Shown in pieces: positions 1-11,286 of a stretch of 64,000 nucleotides of DNA (positions are counted from its first letter, which is position 1; each line of letters begins with the position of its first letter). The stretch covers positions 124,001-188,000 of the forward strand of contig CAWCBA010000001.1 of the NCBI GenBank assembly GCA_963793675.1. The letters are read 5' to 3'. Made by a program: the position numbers and the translations under genes. The DNA comes from RPQJ01 sp963793675. GTDB taxonomy: Bacteria; Pseudomonadota; Gammaproteobacteria; Steroidobacterales; Steroidobacteraceae. The notes under the pieces were generated by a model. It was not told the origin of the DNA, searched no databases, and saw nothing but the letters and a program-made list of their open reading frames with translations.

Positions 1-1
1 G

Positions 2-1177
2 TTCGCGATGCTCGGCACCTTCCTGGCGCAGGACCTCTTCCTGTTCTACGTCTTCTGGGAAGCGATGCTGATCCCGATGTTCCTGATCATCGGGCTCTGG
101 GGCGGCGAACGCCGCATCTACGCCACGCTGAAGTTCGTCCTCTACACGGCGTTCGGCAGCATCCTGATGCTGGCGGCGCTGATCTACCTCGTGCTCTACA
201 CGCACGGTTCGTCCGGCTACCTGACCTTCGACCTGCGCCACCTGAGCGGCTCGCAGCTGCCGCTGAACACGCAGCTCTGGCTGCTGTCGGCGTTCGCGCT
301 TTCGTTCGCGATCAAGGTGCCGATGTTCCCGCTGCACACCTGGCTGCCGGATGCGCACGTCGAGGCGCCCACGACGGGCTCGGTGATCCTGGCGGGCGTG
401 CTGCTGAAGATGGGCACGTACGGCTTCATGAAACTCGGCTTCCCGCTGTTCCCGGAGGCCGCGCGGGCGATGATGCCGGTGATCATGACCCTGGCCGTGA
501 TCAGCATCGTCTACGGCGCGTGCCTCGCGCTGGTGCAGACCGACATCAAGAAGATCATCGCCTACTCGTCGATCAGCCACCTCGGCTACGTGATGCTGGG
601 GCTCGCGAGCCTCGACCTCATCGGCATCCAGGGCGCCATCCTGCAGATGGTGAGCCACGGCCTGGTCGCGGGCGGGCTGTTCCTCATGGTCGGCATGATC
701 TACGAGCGCACGCACTCGCGCGCCGTAGCCGATTACGGCGGCCTCGCCAGGATGCTGCCGGTGTTCTCGGTGTTCTTCACGATCCTTACGCTGGCCTCGA
801 TCGGACTGCCGACCACGAGCGGTTTCGCCGGTGAGTTCATGGCACTGCTCGGTGCGTTCAATGCCGCGTGGCCGGCGCACCTCGCGGGCAACGAACTGCC
901 GCTGACGCTTGCCGTCATCGCAGTGTCCGGCGTGGTGCTCGGCGCGCTCTACATGCTCTGGCTTGCCCAGCGCATCCTGTTCGGCGAAGCCCGCGCACCG
1001 CATGCGCCGCTCGTGGACCTGAACGCGCGTGAGACCGCCATCCTGGTCGCGATCGTCGTTGCGATCTTCGCCATCGGCCTGTTCCCCGGCGAGCCGCTCG
1101 GCAAGACGGAACTGGCCGCGCGCGAGTTCCAGCAGCGCGTTGCCGGCGAGACGATCCAACTCGGGAGCGCGCGATGA
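2..1177 (+). CDS. nuoM: NADH-quinone oxidoreductase subunit M (5' end cut by window)
   Basis: This is one of the antiporter-like membrane subunits of respiratory complex I, which couples NADH:quinone electron transfer to proton pumping in the inner membrane. The reading frame is already open at the window edge and 391 residues are visible; the family is normally about 500, so roughly 110 N-terminal residues are missing. The visible part is a chain of hydrophobic segments with the family signatures FPLHTWLPDAHVEAP (about residue 115 of the visible part) and KKIIAYSSISHLGYV (about 185), which include the charged residues of the proton path. The stop overlaps the nuoN start as ATGA, so the two genes are translationally coupled. 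An ATG at position 8 is internal and not a start. Confidence 0.97.
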   Translation, partial: FAMLGTFLAQDLFLFYVFWEAMLIPMFLIIGLWGGERRIYATLKFVLYTAFGSILMLAALIYLVLYTHGSSGYLTFDLRHLSGSQLPLNTQLWLLSAFALSFAIKVPMFPLHTWLPDAHVEAPTTGSVILAGVLLKMGTYGFMKLGFPLFPEAARAMMPVIMTLAVISIVYGACLALVQTDIKKIIAYSSISHLGYVMLGLASLDLIGIQGAILQMVSHGLVAGGLFLMVGMIYERTHSRAVADYGGLARMLPVFSVFFTILTLASIGLPTTSGFAGEFMALLGAFNAAWPAHLAGNELPLTLAVIAVSGVVLGALYMLWLAQRILFGEARAPHAPLVDLNARETAILVAIVVAIFAIGLFPGEPLGKTELAAREFQQRVAGETIQLGSAR

Positions 1178-2559
1178 ACTGGCACGAGGTCGTCAAGGCG
1201 ATGCTGCCCGAGCACCTGCTGCTCGCCGGGATGGTCATCCTGCTCACGCTGGAAATCCTGCGCGGCAAGCCGCGCGACGGCTTCGTCGCCGCCTTCCTGG
1301 CGCTGGTCGCGGCCGCTGCCGCAGCGCTCATGCTGCACGCCGAGGGTTACGCCGGAGCGCCCTTCAGCGGCCATTTCTCCGTCGGCCCGACCGCGGCGCT
1401 CGCCAAGTTCGCGCTGATCGCGCTGGCGCTGCCGGTCGTGCTGATCTCGCGCGATGACTTCGCCGAGACGCGGTACTACGTGCTGCTGCTCGCCTCGCTG
1501 TACGGCGCGTGCCTGCTGGTCTCCTCGGACAGCCTGCCCACGCTGTTCCTCGGTCTCGAACTGATGTCGCTGCCGGTGTATGCGCTCGTGCTGCTGGCCC
1601 AGTTGCGAGCCGACAGTGCGGAGGCGGCCCTCAAGTACCTGGTGCTGGGCGGCACGGCAACCGCGACGTTCCTGATGGGCGTCGCGCTGCTGTACGGCTG
1701 GAGCGGGTCGATGTCGACCGCCGTGTTCGCCGCTGCACTGGGTTCGTCGGACACGCTGCCAGTCGCGGGCGTCGTGCTGGTGGTGGCCTCGCTGTTCCTC
1801 AAGGCGGCCATCGTGCCGTTCCACGGCTGGGCACCGGATGCCTATGAAGGTGCCAGCGTGCCGGTGACGGCCTTCATGGCCACGATCATCAAGGCAGGCG
1901 TGCTGTTCGCAGCGCTGCGGCTGTTCGAGACCGCGCCGGTGACGCGCCCGCTCGTCGATGTGCTGGCTGTCCTGCCGCTGGTCTCGATGATCTGGGGCAA
2001 CGTGGCGGCCATCCGGCAGACGAGCTTCCGCCGCATGATCGCCTATTCGTCGATCGCGCACGCGGGCTACCTGTTCTACGCTCTGCTCGGCGCTGGTCCG
2101 GGCCGCGCGCAGGCGATCATCTTCTACGTGGTCGTGTACGGGATCATGAACGTGCTGGCATTCACCGTGCTGCCGCGCGGCACCGACGACGAGCGCAGCG
2201 ACCGGCTCGAGTCGTTGCAGGGCCTGTACCAACGCCGTCCGTTCGCCGCGATCATGCTCGGCGTCTCGATGCTCTCCCTCGCCGGCCTGCCGCCGCTGCC
2301 GGGTTTCGTCGCCAAGTTCCTGGTGTTCCGCAACGTGCTCGCGGCGGGTTACACGGGCTACGCGGTGCTCGGCCTCGTGGCGAGCTACCTCGGCATCTAT
2401 TTCTACCTGCGCGTCATCCAGTACATGTTCATGAACCCGGCGACGGCGGACCAGCCTGCCGGGCACCCGCGGCGCCTGGCGCTCGCGGCGAGCCTGCTGT
2501 GCCTCGTGCCAGCCATCGCGCTGGCGTTCTTCCCCGGCTGGTTACTCGATCGGTTCTGA
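1174..2559 (+). CDS. nuoN: NADH-quinone oxidoreductase subunit N
   Basis: This is the antiporter-like subunit N of complex I, 461 residues with about 14 hydrophobic segments, close to the usual family length. Recognisable elements are VPFHGWAPDAYEGAS (about residue 212) and RRMIAYSSIAHAGYL (about 287), which mirror the equivalent motifs of nuoM and mark the discontinuous proton-channel helices. Its ATG overlaps the nuoM stop by four bases. NuoN is normally the last nuo gene, and here the next gene is convergent, so this is the operon end. The long open frame on the opposite strand (949-2466) is an arginine- and histidine-rich antisense shadow. Confidence 0.97.
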   Translation: MNWHEVVKAMLPEHLLLAGMVILLTLEILRGKPRDGFVAAFLALVAAAAAALMLHAEGYAGAPFSGHFSVGPTAALAKFALIALALPVVLISRDDFAETRYYVLLLASLYGACLLVSSDSLPTLFLGLELMSLPVYALVLLAQLRADSAEAALKYLVLGGTATATFLMGVALLYGWSGSMSTAVFAAALGSSDTLPVAGVVLVVASLFLKAAIVPFHGWAPDAYEGASVPVTAFMATIIKAGVLFAALRLFETAPVTRPLVDVLAVLPLVSMIWGNVAAIRQTSFRRMIAYSSIAHAGYLFYALLGAGPGRAQAIIFYVVVYGIMNVLAFTVLPRGTDDERSDRLESLQGLYQRRPFAAIMLGVSMLSLAGLPPLPGFVAKFLVFRNVLAAGYTGYAVLGLVASYLGIYFYLRVIQYMFMNPATADQPAGHPRRLALAASLLCLVPAIALAFFPGWLLDRF

Positions 2560-2582
2560 GCGGCAAGCCGCGTCTCACGGCC

Positions 2583-2603
2583 GCCGCTGAGGTTCGCAGC
2601 GGC
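2583..2603. terminator. stem-loop between convergent nuoN and the cNMP-binding gene
   Basis: A 7-bp GC stem (GCCGCTG at 2583-2589 pairing with CAGCGGC at 2597-2603) with a 7-base loop lies in the 45-base gap between two convergent genes. There is no run of T on either side, so a Rho-independent function is only inferred from position. Confidence 0.3.
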
Positions 2604-2604
2604 C

Positions 2605-3081
2605 TCAGGCCCCCGCCCGCTTCGCAATCGGCGAATGTGAGTCGAGCACCTGCAGCCGCGCAGCCTGCAGACGCTCGGAGACCACCCCCAGCAACCGGTG
2701 CATGATCTTGTAGCCGAAGCCGGTGTCGGCACGGCAGCGCTCGAGCAGCGCGTAGCCGTCGAAAGCCAGCGCCTCGACCGGTTCGAGCGCGCGCGCCTGG
2801 AACAGCTTGCCGCGGCCCACGATGACCGAGGACCAGCCCAGTTCGTCGCCGCCCTCGAGCGTGTGCACACGCAGCGCCTTGCCCTGCGCCATCATCTCGA
2901 GCGCCACGCGCCCTTTGAGCAGCAGGAAGAACTCATGCCTTTCGTCGCCCTCCTGGAAGATCATCTCGTCCTGCGCAAAGCTGACAGGCCGGGCCAGCGA
3001 CGCGAGCGTCGCACAATGTTCGGGCGTCAGGCCCTGCACGAACGGATGCTTTTGCACTGCAGCCAGGATCTGGTCGGTCAT
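2605..3081 (-). CDS. cyclic nucleotide-binding domain protein without DNA-binding domain
   Basis: The protein of 158 residues is essentially one Crp-type cyclic-nucleotide-binding beta-barrel (about residues 12-125), with the typical pattern FAQDEMIFQEGDERHEFFLLLKG followed by a short helix. The C-terminal helix-turn-helix of Crp/Fnr regulators is absent, so it is probably not a transcription factor by itself and may be a ligand sensor or partner protein. The start at 3081 is preceded by a good ribosome-binding site (AGGGGAG); in-frame codons further upstream encode an arginine-rich stretch that does not look like protein. It is convergent with nuoN. The actual ligand is unknown. Confidence 0.75.
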   Translation of the reverse strand: MTDQILAAVQKHPFVQGLTPEHCATLASLARPVSFAQDEMIFQEGDERHEFFLLLKGRVALEMMAQGKALRVHTLEGGDELGWSSVIVGRGKLFQARALEPVEALAFDGYALLERCRADTGFGYKIMHRLLGVVSERLQAARLQVLDSHSPIAKRAGA

Positions 3082-3203
3082 GACGCTCCCCTTCGGACGA
3101 CGACGGTACACTCGGGCATGGATTCTACGCCCGCCACGGCGATTGGGCGCACCGCGACGCGGAGATTGCCGCAACGAGCCCGCCGCGCCGACAATACACA
3201 GTC

Positions 3204-3647
3204 ATGCAACCCACGCAACTCCAGGCCTCCCTGTACCAGCGGATCCCGCTGTCGCGCGCCATGGGCGTGACCGTGCTGCAGGCCGAGCCAACGGGCGTCG
3301 TCATGAGCGCGCCGCTGGCACCGAACGTCAATCACAGTGGCACGGTGTTCGGTGGCAGCGCGTCGGCCGTCGCCGTGCTCGCCGCGTGGTCGCAGGTGGA
3401 GGTTTGCCTGCAGGCCGCCGTCCAGCCCGGCCGGATCGTCATCCGCCGCAGCACCATGGACTTCGAGCGACCGATCGTCGCCGACTTCACGGCCACGGCC
3501 GTCCCGCCGTCGCCCGAGGAGTGGGCCAGGTTGCTCGGGACGCTGCAACGGGGACGCATGGGGCGCATCGCCGTCAGGTCCGTGCTCGACTGCAAGGGTG
3601 AGCGCGTTGGCGAACTCGAAGGCGAGTTCGCGGTGATACCGGCATGA
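3204..3647 (+). CDS. hotdog-fold thioesterase (YiiD C-terminal type)
   Basis: This 147-residue protein resembles the thioesterase domain found at the C-terminus of YiiD. The signature NHSGTVFGGSASAVAVLAAW (about residues 44-63) matches the hotdog-fold central helix, and beta-strands with IVIRRSTMDFERPI follow. The family is predicted to hydrolyse acyl-thioesters, but the substrate is not known. The stop overlaps the start of the next gene by four bases (ATGA), so it is probably cotranslated with the VanX-type dipeptidase. Confidence 0.8.
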   Translation: MQPTQLQASLYQRIPLSRAMGVTVLQAEPTGVVMSAPLAPNVNHSGTVFGGSASAVAVLAAWSQVEVCLQAAVQPGRIVIRRSTMDFERPIVADFTATAVPPSPEEWARLLGTLQRGRMGRIAVRSVLDCKGERVGELEGEFAVIPA

Positions 3648-4398
3648 ACGTGCGCGCGCCTTACGGGCTGCGTGCAGCACTGGCCGCCGGGCTGCTGGCA
3701 ACCCTGCTGTCGGCCTGTGCTGGAGCTCCATCGCGCTATCCGGTGCCGGCCTTGCCGGTCAGCAAACTGGAGCAATTGCGGGCCGATGCGCTGCGAGCCG
3801 TGCCGCCGCAGGAGACCGGCGAGTTCCTGGACGCCGACCTGGTGGAAGTCGTCACGCTCGATCCGAGCCTGAAACTGGACGTGCGTTACGCGGGCCCCGA
3901 CAACTTCCTGCGCGCGCCGGTCTATCCGGAAGCACGTGTGTTCCTGCAGCGCCCCGCCGCCGAGGCCGTGGTGCGGATCAACCGCGCGCTCCGTGCCCAG
4001 GGCTACGGCTCTGCTGCTGTTCGACGGCTACCGGCCCTGGTATGTCACGTGGATCTTCTGGGAGGCGACGCCGAACGAACAGCGCAACTTCGTGGCCGAC
4101 CCGGCGACCGGCTCGCGCCACAACCGAGGCTGCGCGATCGACCTGAGCCTGTACGACCTGAAGACGGGGCTCGAGGTGTCGATGCCGAGCTGCTTATGAC
4201 GAATTCTCCGAGCGCGCGCACCCGAACTACGCGGGTGGTACGGCGGAGCAACGCGCGGCGCGGGACCTGCTGCGCACGGCAATGGAGGCGGACGGCTTTA
4301 CCGTCAACGACGATGAGTGGTGGCACTACGACTATCGGGACTGGAACAAGTACCGGATCGGCAACGCGTTCTTCAAGGACCTGGCGCGAGCTCGTTGA
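3644..4398 (+). CDS. VanX/DdpX-type D-alanyl-D-alanine dipeptidase, M15 family (two frame breaks)
   Basis: The N-terminus is a lipoprotein signal peptide (LLATLLSACAG), placing the enzyme in the cell envelope. Family M15D zinc peptidases cleave D-Ala-D-Ala. Zinc-site motifs are present: SRHNRGCAID (SxHxxGxAxD, around 4114-4143) and EWWHYDY (ExxWH, around 4315-4335). The reading frame must shift +1 near 4010 (before LLLFDGYRPW) and again +1 near 4193 (before YDEFSERAHPNYAGG). Read through both, the product is about 250 residues and complete, with both catalytic motifs intact, so I favour sequence errors over a true pseudogene. Similar enzymes occur in non-vancomycin-resistant bacteria for murein dipeptide salvage. 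Confidence 0.82.
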
Positions 4399-4447
4399 CG
4401 ACCGTTCCGCGCCATGGATTCGAGGCGGCACATCCGAACCTTGGCGA

Positions 4448-4700
4448 ATGAGCAGACAACCTTACTGGTTTCCCGCAAAGACCTACGGCTGGGGCTGGGG
4501 CCTGCCCGTCACCTGGCAGGGGTGGGTCGTCACCGCGGCTACTTTGTGCTGCTTCTGGGTGGGATCCCGCTCATCGAACCGGCCAGGAATGCCGCCATTT
4601 ACGCCGCGTACGCAGCCGCACTTTCTGCTGTCATGGTCGGCATCTGCTGGCTGAAAGGCGAGCCGCCAGGCTGGAGATGGGGAAAGGGTGATGCCGGCCG
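4448..4700 (+). CDS. small membrane protein, unknown function (one frame break, 3' end uncertain)
   Basis: The start is clear (MSRQPYWFPAKTYGWGWG), followed by one hydrophobic segment. The frame breaks near 4540 and continues as YFVLLLGGIPLIEPARNAA, a second hydrophobic segment, and KGEPPGWRWG. Short proteins opening with PYWFPAK.YGWGWG and ending in GEPP.WRWG recur in proteobacteria, and I recognise the pattern but not a function. After GWRWG the frame stays open to 4953, overlapping the next gene, so the true stop has probably been lost to another indel; the end given here is approximate. Confidence 0.5.
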
Positions 4701-4769
4701 TCGCCCGGCCAAGCCAGGTCAGGACCGTCCCGTCGCAGGCCTGACGGGGCACAACCAGGAGCGCTTCCG

Positions 4770-5051
4770 ATGCGCCTGCGACAACCGGCCAGTGCCATCA
4801 CGGCGATCCTGCTCGCTACCGCTGCACTGTTGCTCGTCCTGGGTCATGCAGCGCTGTACGGCATCGTGCGCAGGCCCGACGAAGGTGCCGCTGCGCATGT
4901 CTTCCAATTGCTGGCACTCCTGCAGCTACCGTTCCTCGTCTGGTTCGTGCTGAAGCACGTACGAGTCGCGCCACGGCGGGCCGCGCCAGCCCTCCTGGCA
5001 CTCGCCGCGCTCTGGCTCTGCACCGTCGCTGCCATCTTTGCCTTCACGTAG
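4770..5051 (+). CDS. hypothetical three-segment membrane protein
   Basis: The 93-residue product has three hydrophobic segments (about residues 10-30, 45-62 and 72-92) separated by short charged loops, consistent with a small inner-membrane protein. An AGGAG-like site precedes the ATG by 9 bases. I do not recognise a family. It follows the small membrane protein at 4448 on the same strand and may be cotranscribed with it. Confidence 0.5.
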   Translation: MRLRQPASAITAILLATAALLLVLGHAALYGIVRRPDEGAAAHVFQLLALLQLPFLVWFVLKHVRVAPRRAAPALLALAALWLCTVAAIFAFT

Positions 5052-5170
5052 TCCGTTCAGCCTGCCTGTCACGCGTCAACGACCCGGTCAGCTGGCGCTG
5101 CAGCACAAGCCTCGACCGCAGCGACGTGACGATCGACGCGTCGTGCCGCAGCGCAAGACTCGCGGGACTG

Positions 5171-6316
5171 TCAGATCGACCGCGCGATGATCTCCTTCAT
5201 GATCTCGTTCGCGCCGCCGTAGATGCGCTGCACGCGTGAATCCACGTACAGCTGCGAGATCGGGTACTCGCGCGTGTAACCGTAGCCGCCGAAGAGCTGC
5301 AGGCACTCGTCCATGACCTTGTTCTGCATTTCCGTCACCCAGTACTTGGCCATCGACGCCGTCACGGTGTCGAGCTTGCCGTCCTTGAGCTTCACGATGC
5401 AGTCGTCGATGAAGACCCGCGCGACGTGCACGCCGGTCTTGACCTCCGCCAGCTTGAAGCGCGTGTTCTGCAGTTCGAGCAGCGGCTTGCCGAACACCTT
5501 GCGGCTGCGCGTGTAGTCGGCCGTGAGCTTGAGCGCGTACTCCATCGCACCGAGCCCGCCGATCGCGAGCAGCGCGCGCTCGTACGGCAGGTCGCGCATC
5601 ATCTGGATGAAGCCCTGCCCCTCTGCCGCGCCCAGCAGGCACGACGCAGGCACGCGGCAGCCGTCGAAGAACAGCTCGGCCGTGTCCCAGCCGTTCTGGC
5701 CGATCTTGTCGAGCACGCGCCCCACGCGATAGCCCTGCAGGTCCTTCGTCTCGACCATCAGGATCGAGATTCCGCGCGAGCCTTGCGTCGGATCCGTCTT
5801 GACCACCACGCCGACCAGTCCCGCGTGCAGGCCGTTCGAGATGAACGTCTTCGAACCGTCGATGACGTATTCATCGCCGTCTCGCACCGCGCGCGTCCTG
5901 ATGGCCTGCAGGTCGGAGCCCGCGCCCGGTTCGGTCATGGCGATGGCGCCCACCAGTTCGCCCGTGGCCATGCGCGGCAGCCAGTCCAGCTTCTGCACTT
6001 CGGTGCCGTGGTTCAGCACGTAGTGCGCCACGATGCTGTGCACCACGTTGCCGAGGCTCGTGATGCCGTGGCGCCCCATTTCCTCGGCCACGATCGCCTC
6101 GTGGCGCACGTCGCCGCCGACGCCGCCGTAGTCCGCCGGTATGTCAGTGCACAGCAGGCCGACCTCGCCCGCCTTGCTCCAGATCTCGCGATCGACGTGA
6201 TGCTGCTCGCGCCAGCGTGCGTCGTTGGGAACGATCTCCATCTGGACGAAGCGGCGGACGGCGTCGCGAAACAGATCCAGCTCGTCGTCGAGCCAGGCGG
6301 AACGATAGGCATCCAT
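5171..6316 (-). CDS. acyl-CoA dehydrogenase
   Basis: This 381-residue FAD enzyme oxidises acyl-CoA to the trans-2-enoyl-CoA in beta-oxidation or a related acyl-CoA pathway. It shows the substrate/FAD signature AIAMTEPGAGSDLQAIRT (about 124-141) and the C-terminal LFGGYGYTREYPISQLYVDSRVQ region. The position that holds the catalytic Glu of short-chain enzymes is Gly here (IYGGANE), while a Glu is found in the PYERALLA helix (about residue 244), the arrangement seen in long-chain and isovaleryl-CoA dehydrogenases. It is divergent from the acyl-CoA synthetase at 6431, with a 114-base shared promoter region, and the two probably act on the same acid. The substrate cannot be told from the sequence. 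Confidence 0.92.
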   Translation of the reverse strand: MDAYRSAWLDDELDLFRDAVRRFVQMEIVPNDARWREQHHVDREIWSKAGEVGLLCTDIPADYGGVGGDVRHEAIVAEEMGRHGITSLGNVVHSIVAHYVLNHGTEVQKLDWLPRMATGELVGAIAMTEPGAGSDLQAIRTRAVRDGDEYVIDGSKTFISNGLHAGLVGVVVKTDPTQGSRGISILMVETKDLQGYRVGRVLDKIGQNGWDTAELFFDGCRVPASCLLGAAEGQGFIQMMRDLPYERALLAIGGLGAMEYALKLTADYTRSRKVFGKPLLELQNTRFKLAEVKTGVHVARVFIDDCIVKLKDGKLDTVTASMAKYWVTEMQNKVMDECLQLFGGYGYTREYPISQLYVDSRVQRIYGGANEIMKEIIARSI

Positions 6317-6430
6317 GGGGGTTCACCTCGCAGGAGCCGACGATCACAAAGGAAACTGGTGTTCTTGTCCAGAGGCAGCTAGTTTTGCCGCCTGGTCCCA
6401 GATGGACCTTGCCAACGGGGGAGATCGGGC

Positions 6431-7959
6431 ATGCTGCTGAATTCCGGACAGGTCCTGACGGAGCGGGCGAAGATCGGGCCAGGCGCGGAAGCCCTCGTCG
6501 ACACCGCGTCGGGCGCACGCTGCAACTTCCGCCAGCTCAACGATCGCGCCAACCAGACCGCGAACACCCTGCTCGGCATGGATTTCAGGCCGGGCGAGCG
6601 CATCGCCTGCCTGATGCCGAACCAGTCGCAGTACATGGAATCGTTTTACGCGTGCGCCAAGGCAGGCTTCGTCTTCGTCGCGCTCAACTGGCGGCTGTCG
6701 GTGCCGGAACTGTCGTACCAGCTGATGGATTCCGGCGCTGTCGCCGTGCTTTACGCCGCCGAGCAGCAAGCGCTGGTGGACCCGCTGCGACAGCAGTTCC
6801 CGAACGTCCGCTGGCTGGCCGCCGACGCGGACGACTACGCCGCTGCCGTGGCAGAGGCTGCCACCGCCGAACCGCCGATCGGCGCGACCGGCACCGATCC
6901 GCTGTACATGATGTACACGAGCGGCACGACCGGTCGGCCCAAGGGCGCGCTGATGTCGCATGCCGCGAATATCGCGTGGCTCGCCAGCATGCTGGCGACG
7001 TCCGACCTGCGTCATGGCGAACGCAACATCATCGTCGCGCCGCTGTTCCACATCGGCGGCCTGGGGCTCGCGATGTCGGCCGTGTACCGCGGCATGACGA
7101 CGGTGCTGCTGAAACAGTTCGACCCGGGCGTCATGTGGGACCTCGTCGATGCCGAAAAGATCACGGGTTTCTTCGCCGTGCCGGCGATGCTCGCGTTCAT
7201 GTACCAGCACCCGAAGCGCGCGACGGCTGCACGGTCCGCGTTACGCTGGGTGATCTGCGGCGCAGCTCCCGTGCCGGTGACTCTGATCGAGGCCTACCTG
7301 GCCATGGGCGTGGAGATCCTGCAGGTGTACGGCCTCACCGAGACGCACGGCGGCATCTGCCTGATGTCGCCCGAGCACGCGCGCACCAAGGTCGGCTCCA
7401 CCGGCATGCCGTACTTCGGCATCGACGTGCGGGTCGTCGACAAGGCTGGCAATCGCCGGTACCGCCCGGCATTCCGGGCGAGGTCGTCACGCGCGGCCCG
7501 CACCTGATCAGCGGCTACTGGAATCGCCCGGAAGCGACGCAGGAAGCGATCCGTGAAGGCTGGTTCCACACCGGCGACATCGCCGAAGTCGACGACGAGG
7601 GCTTCATCTACATCAAGGACCGCTCGAAGGACATGGTGATCTCGGGTGGCGAGAACGTGTACCCCGCGGAAGTCGAGGACGTGCTGAGCGGGCACGCCGG
7701 TGTGCGTGAGGTCGGCGTGATCGGCCAGCCCTCGGCCAAATGGGGCGAGAGCGTCTGCGCCGTGATCGTGCGCGGCGACGGCTGGAAAGGCGACGACGAC
7801 CTGCTGGTGCAGGAACTCAGGGCACTCGCGCAATCGAGGCTGGCGCGCTTCAAGCAGCCGAAGACCTATGTCTTCATCGATGCGCTGCCGCGCAATCCGT
7901 CCGGCAAGATCCTCAAGCGCATGCTGCGCGAGCAGTTTCCCGGCCCCGCGCCGGAGTGA
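6431..7959 (+). CDS. acyl-CoA synthetase / AMP-binding ligase (one frame break)
   Basis: The enzyme activates a carboxylic acid to its CoA thioester through an acyl-adenylate. Motifs are the phosphate loop YTSGTTGRPKGALMSH (about residues 160-175), VYGLTETHGG (about 300), HTGDIAEVDDEGFIYIKDR and the C-terminal lysine motif PRNPSGKILKRML. The frame breaks near 7454: the first part runs into an unrelated tail, while the -1 frame continues as SPVPPGIPGEVVTRGPHLISGYW. One missing base explains it, and the joined product is about 509 residues, normal for the family. It lies divergent from the acyl-CoA dehydrogenase and just upstream of the tannase-type esterase, which suggests an aromatic or fatty acid substrate. 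Confidence 0.88.
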
Positions 7960-8004
7960 GGTGCGAAGGTTGTGGCCGGTGCGGCCGGCCCCTATCCTGC
8001 AGGC

Positions 8005-9488
8005 ATGCCTGACCCGAACCGCGCCTTCCTCGCCGCCCGACTCGCGGCGATCTCTGGCCTGTTGCTCGTCGCCTCCGCCACCCAGGCGACTGATGACCCC
8101 TGCTCAGCACTGGCCGCTGCAAATATCCCTGGTGCACGGATCACTGCGGCGGACACCGTCGCTGCCAATGGCGACCTGCCGGCGCATTGCCGGGTGCAGG
8201 GCACGATTCCACTGTCGATCCACTTCGAGCTCCGGCTCCCGCTCACGGGCTGGAACGGCAAGTTCTACCTGGCGGGCTGCGGCGGCTTCTGCGGCTCGCT
8301 CGACGCAGACCGTCCCGGAGTCATCAACGCACTCAATCACGGCCTGCGCCGCGGCTACGCGTCGGCCACGTCGGATTCGGGCCATGCAGGCACGAGCATC
8401 ACGGATGGCCGCTGGGCACTGAACAATCCCGGCGCGGAAGCCGATTGGGGCTGGCGCTCCGTGACCGAAACAGCGCGTGTGTCGCGCGATCTCGTGCGCG
8501 CCTTCTATCAACGGCCAGCCGTGCGCTCCTATTTTTCAGGCTGCTCCACGGGCGGTCGCATGGGCCTGATGTCGGCGCAGCGTTTTCCGCAGGACTTCGA
8601 CGGCATCATTGCAGGCGCCCCGGCGCTCGACTACACGGGCCTGGTCGCCACCCAGTTCGCGTGGTACGTGCAGGCCAACACGTCTGCAGACGGCAAGGAA
8701 ATACTCGACCGCGCGAAGGTACCTCTCATCGCCAGATCGGTGATGGAAGCCTGCGATGCCGTCGACGGCCAGCGCGACGGACTCATCGACGATCCGCGCC
8801 GCTGCGACTGGGAGCCTTCACGACTGCAATGCAAGGGCACGGACGGCCCGGATTGCCTGACTTCCCGCGAAATCGGCGTGCTCGACCATTGGTACAGGCC
8901 GGTGACCGGCGGCGATGGGCGCATCCAATATCCAGGTGGCGCGCCGAAGGGTTCCGAGCCGTTCTGGCCGGTGTGGCTGTCAGGCGTGCCGGACGGCAGG
9001 CAGCCGGCATTGATCGAACGCTTCGCCACCGATTTCCTCCGCTACATGGCATTCGTGCCCGACGCGGGCGCGGCATTCGATGTACGCCGGTACGATTTCG
9101 ACCGCGACCCGCCGCGCCTCGCGACCATGGCGCGCGTCTACGACGCCACCGACGCGGATCTCGTCGAGTTCCGCAATCGCGGGGGCAGGCTGCTGATGTT
9201 CCACGGCTGGGCCGACCCGATCGTGACGCCGCAGCGCACGCTCGATTACTACGCTGCCGTGCGTGCCCGCATGGGCGGCACCGAATCCACGGCGCAGTTC
9301 GCGCGGCTGTTCATGCTGCCAGGCGTCGATCACTGCGGGCTGCAACCCGGACCGGGCGCAAAATCACTCGAATTCGACCCGCTGCCGGCGCTCGAGGCCT
9401 GGGTGGAACGCAACGAAGCACCGAATGCGCTGCAGATCAGCTGGCAGATGAATGATGGCAGCGTGCGCAGCCGCGAGGTGAAGGCACA

Positions 9489-9492
<4 letters not shown>
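8005..9492 (+). CDS. secreted tannase / feruloyl esterase family protein
   Basis: The 495-residue product has a signal peptide (about residues 1-28) and the tannase/feruloyl esterase alpha/beta-hydrolase fold. Visible signatures are LAGCGGFCGSLD (about 90), the nucleophile elbow SGCSTGGRMGLMSAQRFPQDFDGI (about 178-200), the acid region FHGWADPIVTPQRT and the histidine region MLPGVDHC; paired cysteines flank the catalytic Ser and His as in characterised members. Such enzymes hydrolyse esters of gallic, ferulic or other aromatic acids, or mono(hydroxyethyl) terephthalate. The precise ester here is unknown. Its stop overlaps the GTG start of the ABC exporter by four bases. Confidence 0.85.

Positions 9493-11282
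<1,790 letters not shown>

Positions 11283-11286
<4 letters not shown>

Noticed and set aside
949..2466. 505-codon open frame opposite nuoN
   Set aside because: Arginine/histidine/glutamine-rich antisense reading of a GC-rich gene. The nuoN frame has clear family motifs, while this one has none.
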